Made by a program: the position numbers and the translations under genes. Shown piece by piece: positions 25,737-33,554 of a DNA stretch of 64,000 nucleotides. The notes under the pieces are model-generated. The model ran no database searches and was not told the DNA's origin. It worked only from the letters and a program-made list of their open reading frames with translations. Source of the DNA: Halocynthiibacter styelae (lineage in GTDB: Bacteria; Pseudomonadota; Alphaproteobacteria; Rhodobacterales; Rhodobacteraceae); NCBI RefSeq assembly GCF_016123485.1, contig NZ_JADCKQ010000002.1, forward strand, positions 372,001 to 436,000, in the 5' to 3' direction. The stretch's first letter is position 1. Each line of letters opens with the position of its first letter.

Positions 25737-27767
25737 ATGACCATTCAGCAGATCAACAGCTTCGCCGCCGGCGAATGGATCGCACCCGGCGAAGGTGCCC
25801 GCAATATCGCATCCGCCGTGACCGGTGACATCATTGCCAGTGCGGGCAACAACGCGCTGGATGTGCAGGGTATGTTGGATTACGCCCGCAATGTCGGCGG
25901 TCCGGCCCTGCGTGCGCTGACCTTCCATGACCGCGCAAAAATGATCAAAGCCCTGGCGCTGGCAATCAGCAAAAATAAACAGGCGCTGTATGATCTCAGC
26001 TTTGCCACCGGGGCCACGCAATCCGACCATATGATCGACATTGATGGCGGCATCGGCACGATGTTTGTCTTTGCGTCCAAAGGGCGTCGCGAAATGCCGG
26101 ATGGCCATGTGTACCTGGACGGCGAAGTCGAACAACTGTCCCGTCACGGCACCTTTATGGGCCAGCACATCTGCACGCCTTTGCAGGGTGTGGCCGTGCA
26201 TATCAACGCGTTTAACTTTCCGGTCTGGGGCATGCTTGAGAAGCTCGCCCCCACCCTTTTGGCCGGTGTGCCTGCGATTGTGAAACCGGCGACCAATTCC
26301 TGCTATGTCACGGAACTGGCTGTTAAAATCATGCTCGACAGTGGCATTCTGCCTGCTGGTGCTTTGCAGCTGGTGTCTGGTGGTCTGGGGGATATGCTGG
26401 ATCGTCTGACATTGCAGGATGTGGTCAGCTTTACCGGGTCTGCCCAGACCGCGCTGTCCCTGCGTTCCGCCCCACACATTCTTGAAAACTCCATCCGGTT
26501 TGTCGCGGAACAGGACAGCCTGAATGCCTCCATCCTTGGGCCGGACGCCGCCCCTGGCACGCCGGAATTTGATCTGTTTGTCAAAGAAGTCCAACGCGAG
26601 ATGACCACAAAGGCCGGTCAGAAATGTACCGCAATCCGCCGCATGATGGTCCCTGAAAACCACGTAGAGACCGTGATCGAAGCCCTGTCAGCGCGCCTTG
26701 ATAAAACCCAGATCGGTGATCCAAAACTGGAAACCACGCGCATGGGCGCACTGGTGTCAGGTGGGCAAAAACGTGACGTGCTGGAAAAAGCCGCGATCAT
26801 TGGGCAGGAAGCGGAGCGCGTTTACGGCGACCCGGATAATTTCACCGTTGATGGGGCCGACGCGGAAAAAGGCGCATTTGTGCCGCCGATGCTGTTCCAT
26901 TGCGCAAACCCCGACAGTGCCGAACGCGTGCATGACACCGAAGCCTTCGGTCCCGTGTCCACCATCATGGGGTATCGCGATGTCAATCACGCGATTGAAC
27001 TGGTGAACAAGGGGCAAGGGTCGCTTGTCGCCTCTGTCATCACCCATGATCCCGCCGTTGCACGCGAAGTTGCCATGGGCGCGGGCGCTTTCCACGGGCG
27101 GCTTTATTTCAACAATCGCGACTCGATGAAGGAAAGCACCGGACATGGATCGCCCCTGCCGCATATGGTGCATGGCGGGCCGGGCCGCGCAGGTGGTGGC
27201 GAAGAAATGGGCGGTGTGCGTGGCGTGAAACACTATATGCAACGCACGGCCATTCAGGGCAGCCCGGATATCCTGTCAGCCATCGGTGACAAATGGGTGC
27301 CCGGTGCCACGGAAACTACTAATAAGGCCCACCCGTTTACCCGTACCTTCCACGATCTAAAAATCGGTGACACGCTGCACACAGAACCACGCGTCGTCAC
27401 CATGGAAGATATCGAACATTTCGCCCATTTCACCGGTGACACCTTCTATGCCCATATGGATGATGCAGCAGCCAAGCGGAACCCATTCTTCCCTGGTCGC
27501 GTGGCCCATGGCTATCTGCTATTGTCCTTCGCGGCCGGCATGTTTGTGGAACCGAACGAAGGCCCGGTTCTTGCCAATACGGGTCTTGATAACCTGCGTT
27601 TCATGAAACCGATTGAAGCAGGGGAAACCATAAAAGTGCGCCTGACGGTTAAGAAAAAAACCCCCCGCAACGAGGAATACGGCGAAGTGCGCTGGCACGT
27701 CAGCCTGACCGATGGCGAAGGTGAACTGGTGGCGGAATATGAACTTTTGACCATGAACGCCTATTAA
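25737..27767 (+). CDS. paaZ: bifunctional oxepin-CoA hydrolase / semialdehyde dehydrogenase
   Basis: 676 aa, normal full length. The N-terminal aldehyde dehydrogenase domain (1 to about 520) has [27 protein letters not shown] and the catalytic cysteine in [13 protein letters not shown]. The C-terminal MaoC-type hydratase domain (about 540-670) has [12 protein letters not shown]. It opens the oxepin-CoA ring and oxidises the semialdehyde. Follows the P450 gene by 59 bp. Confidence 0.95.
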   Translation: MTIQQINSFAAGEWIAPGEGARNIASAVTGDIIASAGNNALDVQGMLDYARNVGGPALRALTFHDRAKMIKALALAISKNKQALYDLSFATGATQSDHMIDIDGGIGTMFVFASKGRREMPDGHVYLDGEVEQLSRHGTFMGQHICTPLQGVAVHINAFNFPVWGMLEKLAPTLLAGVPAIVKPATNSCYVTELAVKIMLDSGILPAGALQLVSGGLGDMLDRLTLQDVVSFTGSAQTALSLRSAPHILENSIRFVAEQDSLNASILGPDAAPGTPEFDLFVKEVQREMTTKAGQKCTAIRRMMVPENHVETVIEALSARLDKTQIGDPKLETTRMGALVSGGQKRDVLEKAAIIGQEAERVYGDPDNFTVDGADAEKGAFVPPMLFHCANPDSAERVHDTEAFGPVSTIMGYRDVNHAIELVNKGQGSLVASVITHDPAVAREVAMGAGAFHGRLYFNNRDSMKESTGHGSPLPHMVHGGPGRAGGGEEMGGVRGVKHYMQRTAIQGSPDILSAIGDKWVPGATETTNKAHPFTRTFHDLKIGDTLHTEPRVVTMEDIEHFAHFTGDTFYAHMDDAAAKRNPFFPGRVAHGYLLLSFAAGMFVEPNEGPVLANTGLDNLRFMKPIEAGETIKVRLTVKKKTPRNEEYGEVRWHVSLTDGEGELVAEYELLTMNAY

Positions 27768-27808
27768 TCGCACGTAGCATCCTCATGTCCCCTGACCTAT
27801 AAGGGGGC

Positions 27809-28648
27809 ATGACTGTTTCAGACAAAACAACAAGCGACATATTCCGTAACGCAATTGAGGCGCTGAAAGATCCCCTGCCTCAACGTGTCTGGTCTGTGAT
27901 TGTGTCACTCTTTGGCGATATTGCCCAGGGGGAGCGCGATCAGATCAGCGGCGTGGCCCTGACTGAAGTGGGCCGGCTTATGGGCATTCGTTCTGAAGCG
28001 ATCCGCGTTGCGCTCCACCGCTTGCGGAAAGATGGTTGGATAGAAAGCCTGCGGGACGGACGAAGCAGTATGCATAAGCTGACGGCTGCAGGGCGCAGGG
28101 CATCCATCAACGCGACCCCCAAAATCTATGCACGAGAACCAGTGACAACCCCCGGCTGGTATGTCATCTGCACAGACCGCGATCTGCATGGTGACACCGG
28201 CAAAACCTTGTCCAACGCCGGAATTTCCCTGTCCCGAAACAGCTTTCTTGTTGCAGAAAACAAACTGCCCGACACTGCCAACATGTTGGTGTTTCGTGCC
28301 TCTCCCGAGCATGTGCCGGATTGGGCCAGATCTCAGATTTGCCCTGATGAGTTACAGCAAGCCGCCGTGACGCTGGAAACGTCTTTGCAAAAAGCCAGCT
28401 CTTACATAACAGCCCCCCCGGGTTTCGATGCATTGCAAACGACAGCGCTGCGTACGCTTATCGTCCACCGCTGGCGCCGGATTGCTCTGCGTATACCTGA
28501 TGCACCTGTTTGCTTTTTTCCCAAAACCTGGCGAGGTGAGGCATGCCAGCAACTTTCTTCCGGACTTCTGGATCAGCTACCTGCACCAAATCTGCCTGAT
28601 CTCGAAACGGCCGCATCAGGCTATCGCCATCGGGATCTTTCTGTTTGA
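27809..28648 (+). CDS. paaX: PaaX-family regulator
   Basis: 279 aa. N-terminal winged helix (QRVWSVIVSLFGDIA, then MGIRSEAIRVALHRLRKDGW) and the PaaX C-terminal signature HRWRRIALRIPDAP...FFPKTWRG. PaaX represses paa promoters and is released by phenylacetyl-CoA. It ends the TRAP-P450-paaZ operon, so the region has two candidate paa regulators, PaaX and the TetR protein. Confidence 0.9.
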   Translation: MTVSDKTTSDIFRNAIEALKDPLPQRVWSVIVSLFGDIAQGERDQISGVALTEVGRLMGIRSEAIRVALHRLRKDGWIESLRDGRSSMHKLTAAGRRASINATPKIYAREPVTTPGWYVICTDRDLHGDTGKTLSNAGISLSRNSFLVAENKLPDTANMLVFRASPEHVPDWARSQICPDELQQAAVTLETSLQKASSYITAPPGFDALQTTALRTLIVHRWRRIALRIPDAPVCFFPKTWRGEACQQLSSGLLDQLPAPNLPDLETAASGYRHRDLSV

Positions 28649-28913
28649 CCGCCAGCACCCCATCTGCACCCCTCATAAGCATTTGACGCGACCTATACCA
28701 TCATGACATTCCACCCCAAAGCCGAAGCCGCTGTAATCATGTGTAAATTTTCGCAGTTATTTTTTGTTTACGGCTTCACTATCAAAATCCAGCCAGACAG
28801 CAGACGCATCCCGCCCCAAATTTCAAAAAGGCGGGCGGTCGTGAAACCTATGAAGATCCGGACTTGTGCTACACCTGAGGAACCGATCTTTTCAGAGGTT
28901 TATCTTTGATGTT
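28649..28913. other. non-coding edge of the paa region
   Basis: No gene with family features is seen here. The ORFs present have unbalanced composition and no ribosome site. Base composition is more AT-rich than the paa genes. The stretch ends at the direct repeat that starts the RNA-repair locus. Confidence 0.5.
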
Positions 28914-28960
28914 CCCAACCCATTGCCTGCGCACGCGCTCAGAATTCAACAAGGAGGCGC
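28914..28960. repeat. direct repeat bracketing the RNA-repair locus, copy 1
   Basis: About three quarters identical over 47 bp to 35867-35912. It shares the uninterrupted block CCATTGCCTGCGC, then GCTCAG and CAAC at the same spacing. The two copies have the same orientation and enclose the rtcB-tRNA/Y RNA-rsr-rtcR segment. Confidence 0.6.
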
Positions 28961-29076
28961 GCCACATAACACCCGGTCATTGGCATTCGCGGTTTACCAC
29001 ACAGGATAAATATCACGCACCGGCTGTCATCACGTACATTCCCAGGCTTTTCCTTCTCATGTAAAAGAGCGACGTA

Positions 29077-30486
29077 TCAACGCCGCCCCTTCTTTTTCTT
29101 GTTCATCCAAAACGGTGGCACATCGCCAGCCATCATGCAGCCATATGGGTCAATGTAATCGACGATCTCAGCGAGATTGAATTTGTCGATCTGGCGCACC
29201 ACATTTGCGGCATTTTTATAGGATGATGGCAATTCCGACGCATCAATTCCACCCGCAGGAAAGCGGACATCAAGCCCTTTGGTTTCGGCCTCCAGCGCCT
29301 GTTGCGGTGTCACGTCCCCCATCCGGCGCTTATGCTCCGACCGGGAAAAGTTGCGCCCGGCCCCATGCGGAGAAAATCCCAAAGCGTGATCCGCATCCTT
29401 GCCGCGCACAACCAACACAGGTTCCGCCATGTTCAACGGGATCAGTGTCAGGCCTGTCGCGTCAGAGGCATAGTCACCCCAGGCCGGGGTTGCGCCTTTG
29501 CCGTGATAGAACAGATCTTCACGTTTAAAGACGAAGTTATGTTCGTTCCAGAACCGATCCCCCGGCTGTGCGCCGGAACCTTCCACCGTTGCCTGATGAA
29601 TGGCGTTGTGGTTGGCCTTGGTCCATTTGCGGATCAATTGTAGGGCCGCCCAATATTCCTGACCATCTTCAGTGTCGGCAGGAATCCAGGCGTTCTGCTT
29701 CAACGTATCCGGCGACAGTTTGCGGCGGTATTTCTCGGCCACTTCCATGCCAAGCTTATACAGTACAGCCCCCGGTCCACGTGACCCGTGATGGGTGACA
29801 ATCGCTGTGCGCCCGGTGTTGCGTGACCGCCCAATAAACAGGAAGTGGTTCCCGTCACCCTGGGTGCCCAGATGTTCCACAGCCATGCGCAGGATCTTAG
29901 GCGTGTTCAGGAAACGGTTTGCCCGGAATTCATCCAGCAGCTTTTGCGACATGGTAAAGCGCTTGCCTTGCTGACGCCCACCGGGGCCAAAATGCGTGAC
30001 CTTTTCAGCCGCATCCAACACTGTTTTGGGGTCAATCTCGCCCAGATCCGTCATCATAACAGAACAACAGATATCGGCGGAGTGCATTCCTGGATGGATC
30101 GCGTTTTTTGCAGCCACAACACCGCCCACAGGGATCGTCCCCACAGGTCCGGCTGGGCAGGCATCTGGCATCACAGCGGCGGATGTTACCGTTGGTGTCC
30201 GCATCACAGCCATCATGGTTTCGCGCACCATTTCAAGATTCTTCACTTCGTCCGCGTCTTCTGCGGCTTCAATGTTGAAATGAAACGGCACATCGCCGGC
30301 CTTTTGCAGCGGCAATGTGGGCGGCGGAGGTGGCGGCTTCATTGTATCAAGCTTGCCTTTGATCTGCTCAACCCCATAGCCAGCCGCAACGGCGGCCTGC
30401 GAAATTTCCAGCAAACGGGAAAATTCCGGCCCTGGAATATGGCCCCATTCTTTTAGTGTCTCACCTGTGATTTCGATATGTTCCAT
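29077..30486 (-). CDS. rtcB: RtcB-family RNA ligase
   Basis: 469 aa from MEHIEITGET. RtcB features: the metal site HSADICCSV, DGNHFLF, THHGSRGPGAVL, HNFVF with KGATPAWG, and the guanylylation histidine motif HGAGRNFSR. RtcB joins 2',3'-cyclic-phosphate or 3'-phosphate ends to 5'-OH ends using GTP and Mn2+, for example in cleaved tRNAs. It is the last gene of the rsr operon, 4 bp after a small Cys-rich gene. There is no rtcA in the window. The DICCS variant of the DxNCG-type metal motif marks a divergent RtcB branch. Confidence 0.93.
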   Translation of the reverse strand: MEHIEITGETLKEWGHIPGPEFSRLLEISQAAVAAGYGVEQIKGKLDTMKPPPPPPTLPLQKAGDVPFHFNIEAAEDADEVKNLEMVRETMMAVMRTPTVTSAAVMPDACPAGPVGTIPVGGVVAAKNAIHPGMHSADICCSVMMTDLGEIDPKTVLDAAEKVTHFGPGGRQQGKRFTMSQKLLDEFRANRFLNTPKILRMAVEHLGTQGDGNHFLFIGRSRNTGRTAIVTHHGSRGPGAVLYKLGMEVAEKYRRKLSPDTLKQNAWIPADTEDGQEYWAALQLIRKWTKANHNAIHQATVEGSGAQPGDRFWNEHNFVFKREDLFYHGKGATPAWGDYASDATGLTLIPLNMAEPVLVVRGKDADHALGFSPHGAGRNFSRSEHKRRMGDVTPQQALEAETKGLDVRFPAGGIDASELPSSYKNAANVVRQIDKFNLAEIVDYIDPYGCMMAGDVPPFWMNKKKKGRR

Positions 30487-30490
30487 CGTT

Positions 30491-30907
30491 TTATTCTTTC
30501 GTATTTTTCCAATATGTAGCGGTCGGCACGGGTTCAAGCATGCGGTATTCATAGCAATCTGAGCTTTGTGTTCCGACATGTTCCCCGCATTGGCAAACGC
30601 GGTTCGGGCCATACCCACTACTAATACTACAACAACCCATCAGGCGCTCCGTGTGCGGTGTAAACCCTACAGTTTCGCGCAGATCCTCAAGGTTCAGCCA
30701 AGCATTGCTGCGTGGCTCCCATCCCGGTATACGCTTCATCCGCGCCGCCAAAACTTCACCCTCCATCAGCAAGAAGTGACGGGCAGGTGAAACAGGCGTT
30801 TCATCTGCGAAGCTACACAGCCGTTCCATCTCAGATACCGTATCAATTGTAGTCAGCGGATAGCTGAGTTCTGCATCGCAGGTCTTGCACATTAGGATCT
30901 GTTCCAT
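30491..30907 (-). CDS. small Cys-rich protein of the RtcB operon
   Basis: 138 aa from MEQILMCKTC (an ATG nine bases upstream is also possible). An N-terminal CKTC pair and a C-terminal cluster GCCSISSGYGPNRVCQCG...SSDCYEY suggest a bound metal, probably zinc. It starts about 20 nt after the tRNA-Gln and ends 4 bp before rtcB, so it is part of the same transcript. The family is known only as a hypothetical protein with a GCC...GPN..C.CG signature. A role with RtcB or the RNA array is inferred from position only. Confidence 0.7.
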   Translation of the reverse strand: MEQILMCKTCDAELSYPLTTIDTVSEMERLCSFADETPVSPARHFLLMEGEVLAARMKRIPGWEPRSNAWLNLEDLRETVGFTPHTERLMGCCSISSGYGPNRVCQCGEHVGTQSSDCYEYRMLEPVPTATYWKNTKE

Positions 30908-30929
30908 CGCCTTCATCTTTCATTTCATC

Positions 30930-31005
30930 TGGTTGGAAGGGCAGGATTCGAACCTGCAACCGACGGTACCAAAAACCGTTGCTCTGCCAGTTGAGCTACC
31001 TTCCA
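30930..31005 (-). tRNA. tRNA-Gln (TTG)
   Basis: 76 nt including encoded CCA. Acceptor TGGAAGG/CCTTCCA, discriminator A; D stem GCTC/GAGC; anticodon arm ACGGT-TTTTGGT-ACCGT giving anticodon TTG; T arm GCAGG-TTCGAAT-CCTGC. All stems are intact. It is the last RNA before the small protein gene and is co-directional with the operon. Confidence 0.92.
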
Positions 31006-31009
31006 ATAC

Positions 31010-31084
31010 TGGCTCGGCAGGTAGGGATCGAACCTACGACATCCTGATTAACAGTCAGGCGCTCTACCACTGAGCTACAGCCGA
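31010..31084 (-). tRNA. tRNA-Asn (GTT)
   Basis: 75 nt with encoded CCA and discriminator G. D stem GCTC/GAGC; anticodon arm CCTGA-CTGTTAA-TCAGG with anticodon GTT; T arm GTAGG-TTCGATC-CCTAC. The acceptor TCGGCTG/CTGCCGA has one T-T mismatch at the sixth pair. It lies 4 nt upstream of tRNA-Gln. Confidence 0.88.
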
Positions 31085-31097
31085 ACAAATCGTATGC

Positions 31098-31199
31098 GGG
31101 GACAAGAATTTGTGAGACATCTCCCCCGGAAGAATGCGCCTCCGGTTTGGCGTGAATCGAACACGCTTTCAACCAATGTAGTCCCACAGGCATTCCCCC
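31098..31199 (-). ncRNA. Y-RNA-like module 5 (T arm only)
   Basis: Outer stem GGGGA/TCCCC, conserved internal segment AATGCC, upper stem GTGGGAC/GTCTCAC, then the conserved TACAT; 3' strand carries CTTGTC. The inserted domain has a complete T arm (31150-31166, GCGTG-TTCGATT-CACGC) and a short acceptor-like hairpin (CCGGA/TCCGG) but no D arm. It lies between the tRNA-Pro-like and tRNA-Asn genes. Weakest outer stem of the five modules. Confidence 0.65.
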
Positions 31200-31209
31200 T
31201 GTGTCGTGT

Positions 31210-31288
31210 TGGTCAGGGATGGAGGATTTGAACCTCCGATCTCCGCATTCCAGGTGCGGCCCTTTTGACCAGACTAAGCTAATCCCTG
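31210..31288 (-). tRNA. tRNA-Pro-like gene (TGG by position)
   Basis: 79 nt with encoded CCA. Acceptor CAGGGAT/ATCCCTG with C1-G72 and A73, the usual proline identity; T arm GGAGG-TTCAAAT-CCTCC. Anticodon arm CCGCA-CCTGGAA-TGCGG gives TGG, but position 33 is C instead of the near-universal T. The D stem GCTT/AAGG has one mismatch and an 11-nt loop. It may be a working tRNA-Pro, a variant read with a shifted loop (GGA, Ser), or a decoy. Confidence 0.7.
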
Positions 31289-31297
31289 TGAATTGGT

Positions 31298-31428
31298 CCC
31301 TGACGACAAGGAAAAGGTGAAACATTACGCGCTCTACCATCTGAGCTACCCTGCTATGGCAGCAGAGGTGGGAGTCGAACCCACGACCACGACATTAAGA
31401 ATGTAGTTCCACCCTGCATTCGTCAGGG
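31298..31428 (-). ncRNA. YrlA-like Y RNA, module 4, with permuted tRNA-like domain
   Basis: 131 nt. Outer stem CCCTGACGA/TCGTCAGGG (9 bp), internal loop ATGCAG against TTTTCCTTG, upper stem GGTGGAAC/GTTTCACC (8 bp), then TACAT. The insert is a circularly permuted tRNA: T arm first (31368-31384, GTGGG-TTCGACT-CCCAC), 3' acceptor strand CTCTGCT, a 5-nt loop GCCAT, 5' acceptor strand AGCAGGG, then TA and the D arm (31331-31346). The loop keeps the sequence of a discriminator plus CCA. This is the architecture of YrlA RNAs, which bind Ro60 through the outer stem. Confidence 0.85.
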
Positions 31429-31439
31429 GTATTTCTTGT

Positions 31440-31559
31440 TCCGGCAACAAGGTTTCGGTGAAACGGTTCTGCTCTACCAACTGAGCTACTCTCTTAGCTT
31501 TGTAAAAGAGGCGGGGCTCGAACCCGCGACAAGATGTAGTTCCACCAGCATTTGCCGGA
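31440..31559 (-). ncRNA. YrlA-like Y RNA, module 3, with permuted tRNA-like domain
   Basis: 120 nt, the usual YrlA size. Outer stem TCCGGCAA/TTGCCGGA, internal loop ATGCT against GAAACCTTG, upper stem GGTGGAAC/GTTTCACC, then TACATC. T arm 31511-31527 (GCGGG-TTCGAGC-CCCGC), acceptor CTCTTTT/AAGAGAG (one G-T) closed by an 8-nt loop 31496-31503, D arm 31471-31486. The acceptor is closed, so there is no free 3' end, as in YrlA. Starts 11 nt upstream of module 4. Confidence 0.87.
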
Positions 31560-31569
31560 TTTAAGTGGT

Positions 31570-31720
31570 CCCTGGCGACAAGGGTAAAGAAACAGTTTCG
31601 GGGTCCCGCCCCCGTTCCGATTGGAACGGTTTTCCGTCTGGGCGCACGCAAGGAGAGGAGTTGAACCTTCTCAGATGATCCCGCTTTGGTGCGATGTAGT
31701 TCCTTTGGCATTCGCCAGGG
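31570..31720 (-). ncRNA. Y-RNA-like module 2 with a long divergent domain
   Basis: 151 nt. Outer stem CCCTGGCGA/TCGCCAGGG (9 bp), internal loop ATGCC against ACCCTTG, upper stem AAAGGAAC/GTTTCTTT (8 bp, one G-T), then TACATC. The insert has a T-arm-like hairpin around GGTTCAACTCC and a strong hairpin CCGTTCC-AATC-GGAACGG, but no normal D arm. The effector-side domain therefore differs from the YrlA type. Confidence 0.75.
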
Positions 31721-31749
31721 CGTATTCCTTTCAATTCAGTTGCTCATTC

Positions 31750-31820
31750 GGATCAGGCGGACAAAGTTTCCATGAAACATTTACATTACAGATGTAGTCC
31801 CAGAGGCATTCCGCCTGACC
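31750..31820 (-). ncRNA. Y-RNA-like module 1, minimal form
   Basis: 71 nt, 6 nt after the rsr stop. Outer stem GGTCAGGCGGA/TCCGCCTGATCC (11 pairs with one bulge), internal loop ATGCC against ACTTTG, upper stem GGGAC/GTTTC and an apical hairpin TACAT-CTGTA-ATGTA. It has the same conserved core as modules 2-5 but no tRNA-like domain. Confidence 0.78.
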
Positions 31821-31825
31821 CGGTT

Positions 31826-33382
31826 TTAAATTTCCACAGCCTTAATCTGGCCAACCCAGTGATCCGCGCCCATCTCGCCCGCCGCAAAGCTTGCGATTTG
31901 GTCAAAGACCGTGTCCGAGAACCCGCCGATGTTCAGCACATCATCACGTTCTTTCGCCTGGGTCCTCCCATAAGGGGCGATGTCGATGCAGACCAATTTG
32001 GCCTTTGGGTTGCGCCGTTTCAGTTTCTCCCAGGACTGCATCATTGCGGTCCCGTTGTTGCCATAAGCGGCATGCGCCCAGGATTGGTTGTCTGACACCA
32101 TGATCACCAGGTCCGGGGCACGCCCCTTCGCCAGCAGCCAATCAAGCGGTGCCGCACAATTTGTCCCGCCGCCCCATTGATCCGCCAAACGCGCTGCGTT
32201 GGTCAGGATCGTGTCACGCGGCTCCATCCGCACATCACGGACTTTCACCTCAAACGGCAACACAGTCGCTGACGGGTTGCGCCGCAAGATCGCCGCAGAG
32301 ACAAGCCCCGCCACATCCACGAAACGCGTCACCGTGGTCGCCCCTTTGCGGAAACCTGTGACGGCACCAGACATAGAGCCCGACACATCCGGACACACCA
32401 CAACCTGGCCGCGCAGCTTTGGCACATTGGCAACGGACAGTTCCATTGCATCATGCAAAGCATCACGGATTTCCGCGGGCATCTCAGGTGACAAGGCCTG
32501 ATAAGCCGTCATCAACTGATACGGGAAGACCCGCGCCTTAGCGATCCGATCCGGATCACGCAGAACATCTGCCACATGCCGACGCATGTTTTTCATATCC
32601 AGAACCCCATGACGCAGAAACGTGTTCAGGTTCATGCGGGTCATCTGCCAGGACGCATTTTTCGCAATCTTCGCCCATTGCTTTTTGGACAAAGGAAGCT
32701 GCGTCAGCATCTGGAACGGAACATCAGGCACATGCCCTTTGCCATTTTCCTTGAACCGCAAGAAATCCTGCACGGGTTGCGGCAGCAGCGCCACGTCACA
32801 TGGTTTACCGATGATCCAAGCAAAGAACGCTTCACGCGCCTTTGATTGGGGTTTCGGGTGCACCATCTTGATGACATCCGCCAGCGACGGATCTTTGCCG
32901 ACATTAGCCTGCAACAGCGCCCGATCAGAGGCATCATTCAGCCAATTGGCCACCATCCGCTTCGGTGCGGAGCCAAGCGATTTACGCCCAGTCTGCCCAG
33001 ATCGCATGATCTGCACGAAAGTCCGCAGCATTTTACCATTGTCCACAACACGCCCAAAGGCGCTTTGAAATAAGATCGGGTCACGGCCAGACAGAACAGC
33101 CAAAAGCAAGGCGGGCATATCCTTCATGTGCCCGTTTTTACGGGTGTAAGCAGCGGCCTGGGCCAGAAATGACGGATCAACCTTTTGCGCCAGATCCAAT
33201 GTGCGGGAAAGCTCCTGCGTTGGGTCCTGATAATATGTTGCACCAAAGGTTCCGGTCATCGCGACCTGGGCCAGGGCATGTGCATCAGAATATCGGTAGG
33301 CCGGTGCCTTTTCCTTGTTGGTTGTGTCCGCAAAGGGAAGCAACCGGCCTTTGATTGATGCAAACACAGATTTGTTTGCCAT
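31826..33382 (-). CDS. rsr: Ro60/TROVE-domain RNA-binding protein (Rsr)
   Basis: 518 aa. N-terminal TROVE (HEAT-repeat ring) region with RYSDAHALAQVAMTGTFG, AAAYTRKNGHMKDMPALLLA and GRVVDNGKMLRTFVQIMRSG; C-terminal von Willebrand A domain (about 325-515) with the MIDAS motif DVSGSMS and later D residues (MVSDNQSW). Ro60 homologues bind Y RNAs on their outer surface and damaged or misfolded RNA ends in the central hole. It is first in the operon rsr-Y RNAs/tRNAs-small protein-rtcB, and divergent from rtcR. Confidence 0.95.
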   Translation of the reverse strand: MANKSVFASIKGRLLPFADTTNKEKAPAYRYSDAHALAQVAMTGTFGATYYQDPTQELSRTLDLAQKVDPSFLAQAAAYTRKNGHMKDMPALLLAVLSGRDPILFQSAFGRVVDNGKMLRTFVQIMRSGQTGRKSLGSAPKRMVANWLNDASDRALLQANVGKDPSLADVIKMVHPKPQSKAREAFFAWIIGKPCDVALLPQPVQDFLRFKENGKGHVPDVPFQMLTQLPLSKKQWAKIAKNASWQMTRMNLNTFLRHGVLDMKNMRRHVADVLRDPDRIAKARVFPYQLMTAYQALSPEMPAEIRDALHDAMELSVANVPKLRGQVVVCPDVSGSMSGAVTGFRKGATTVTRFVDVAGLVSAAILRRNPSATVLPFEVKVRDVRMEPRDTILTNAARLADQWGGGTNCAAPLDWLLAKGRAPDLVIMVSDNQSWAHAAYGNNGTAMMQSWEKLKRRNPKAKLVCIDIAPYGRTQAKERDDVLNIGGFSDTVFDQIASFAAGEMGADHWVGQIKAVEI

Positions 33383-33418
33383 TTCTTTCGTCCTTCATTT
33401 GTTTGTGAAGATGTTTTC

Positions 33419-33432
33419 GCTGATCCAAAGCC
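33419..33432 (-). promoter_or_regulatory. candidate sigma-54 promoter of the rsr operon
   Basis: On the minus strand, TGGCTTTGGATCAGCG has the GG-N10-GC spacing of -24/-12 promoters, about 37 bp from the rsr start. The -24 half is TGGC as in the consensus; the -12 half is only a partial match to TTGCA. RtcR in E. coli acts on such promoters, which supports the placement. Confidence 0.45.
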
Positions 33433-33554
33433 AAAAGCGAAATAAAATCAGAAAACCTTCATCCAATTGATTTAAAATGGATTTTACCCAATCTAGCAGA
33501 GTGTCGACAAAAATAGTGATTGATAGGTATAAGCTTTTATACAAATATATACGC

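Noticed and set aside
28703-28909. 68-residue ORF at the edge of the RNA-repair locus
   Set aside because: No ribosome site or family features; composition is that of non-coding DNA.
28976-29015. Possible sixth Y-RNA-like module downstream of rtcB
   Set aside because: The minus strand has CGAATGCCAA like the modules, but the GGRACTACAT core, the partner GTTTC and the CTTGTC strand are absent and no outer stem forms.
31298-31559. Modules 3 and 4 as tRNAs with large introns
   Set aside because: The tRNA halves are in reversed order (T arm before D arm), which an intron cannot explain; a permuted domain inside a Y RNA fits better.
31098-31820. CRISPR-like interspaced repeats
   Set aside because: The repeated 5' and 3' cores recur at unequal distances, are not identical, and pair with each other inside each unit; this fits structured RNAs, not a CRISPR array, and no cas genes are present.
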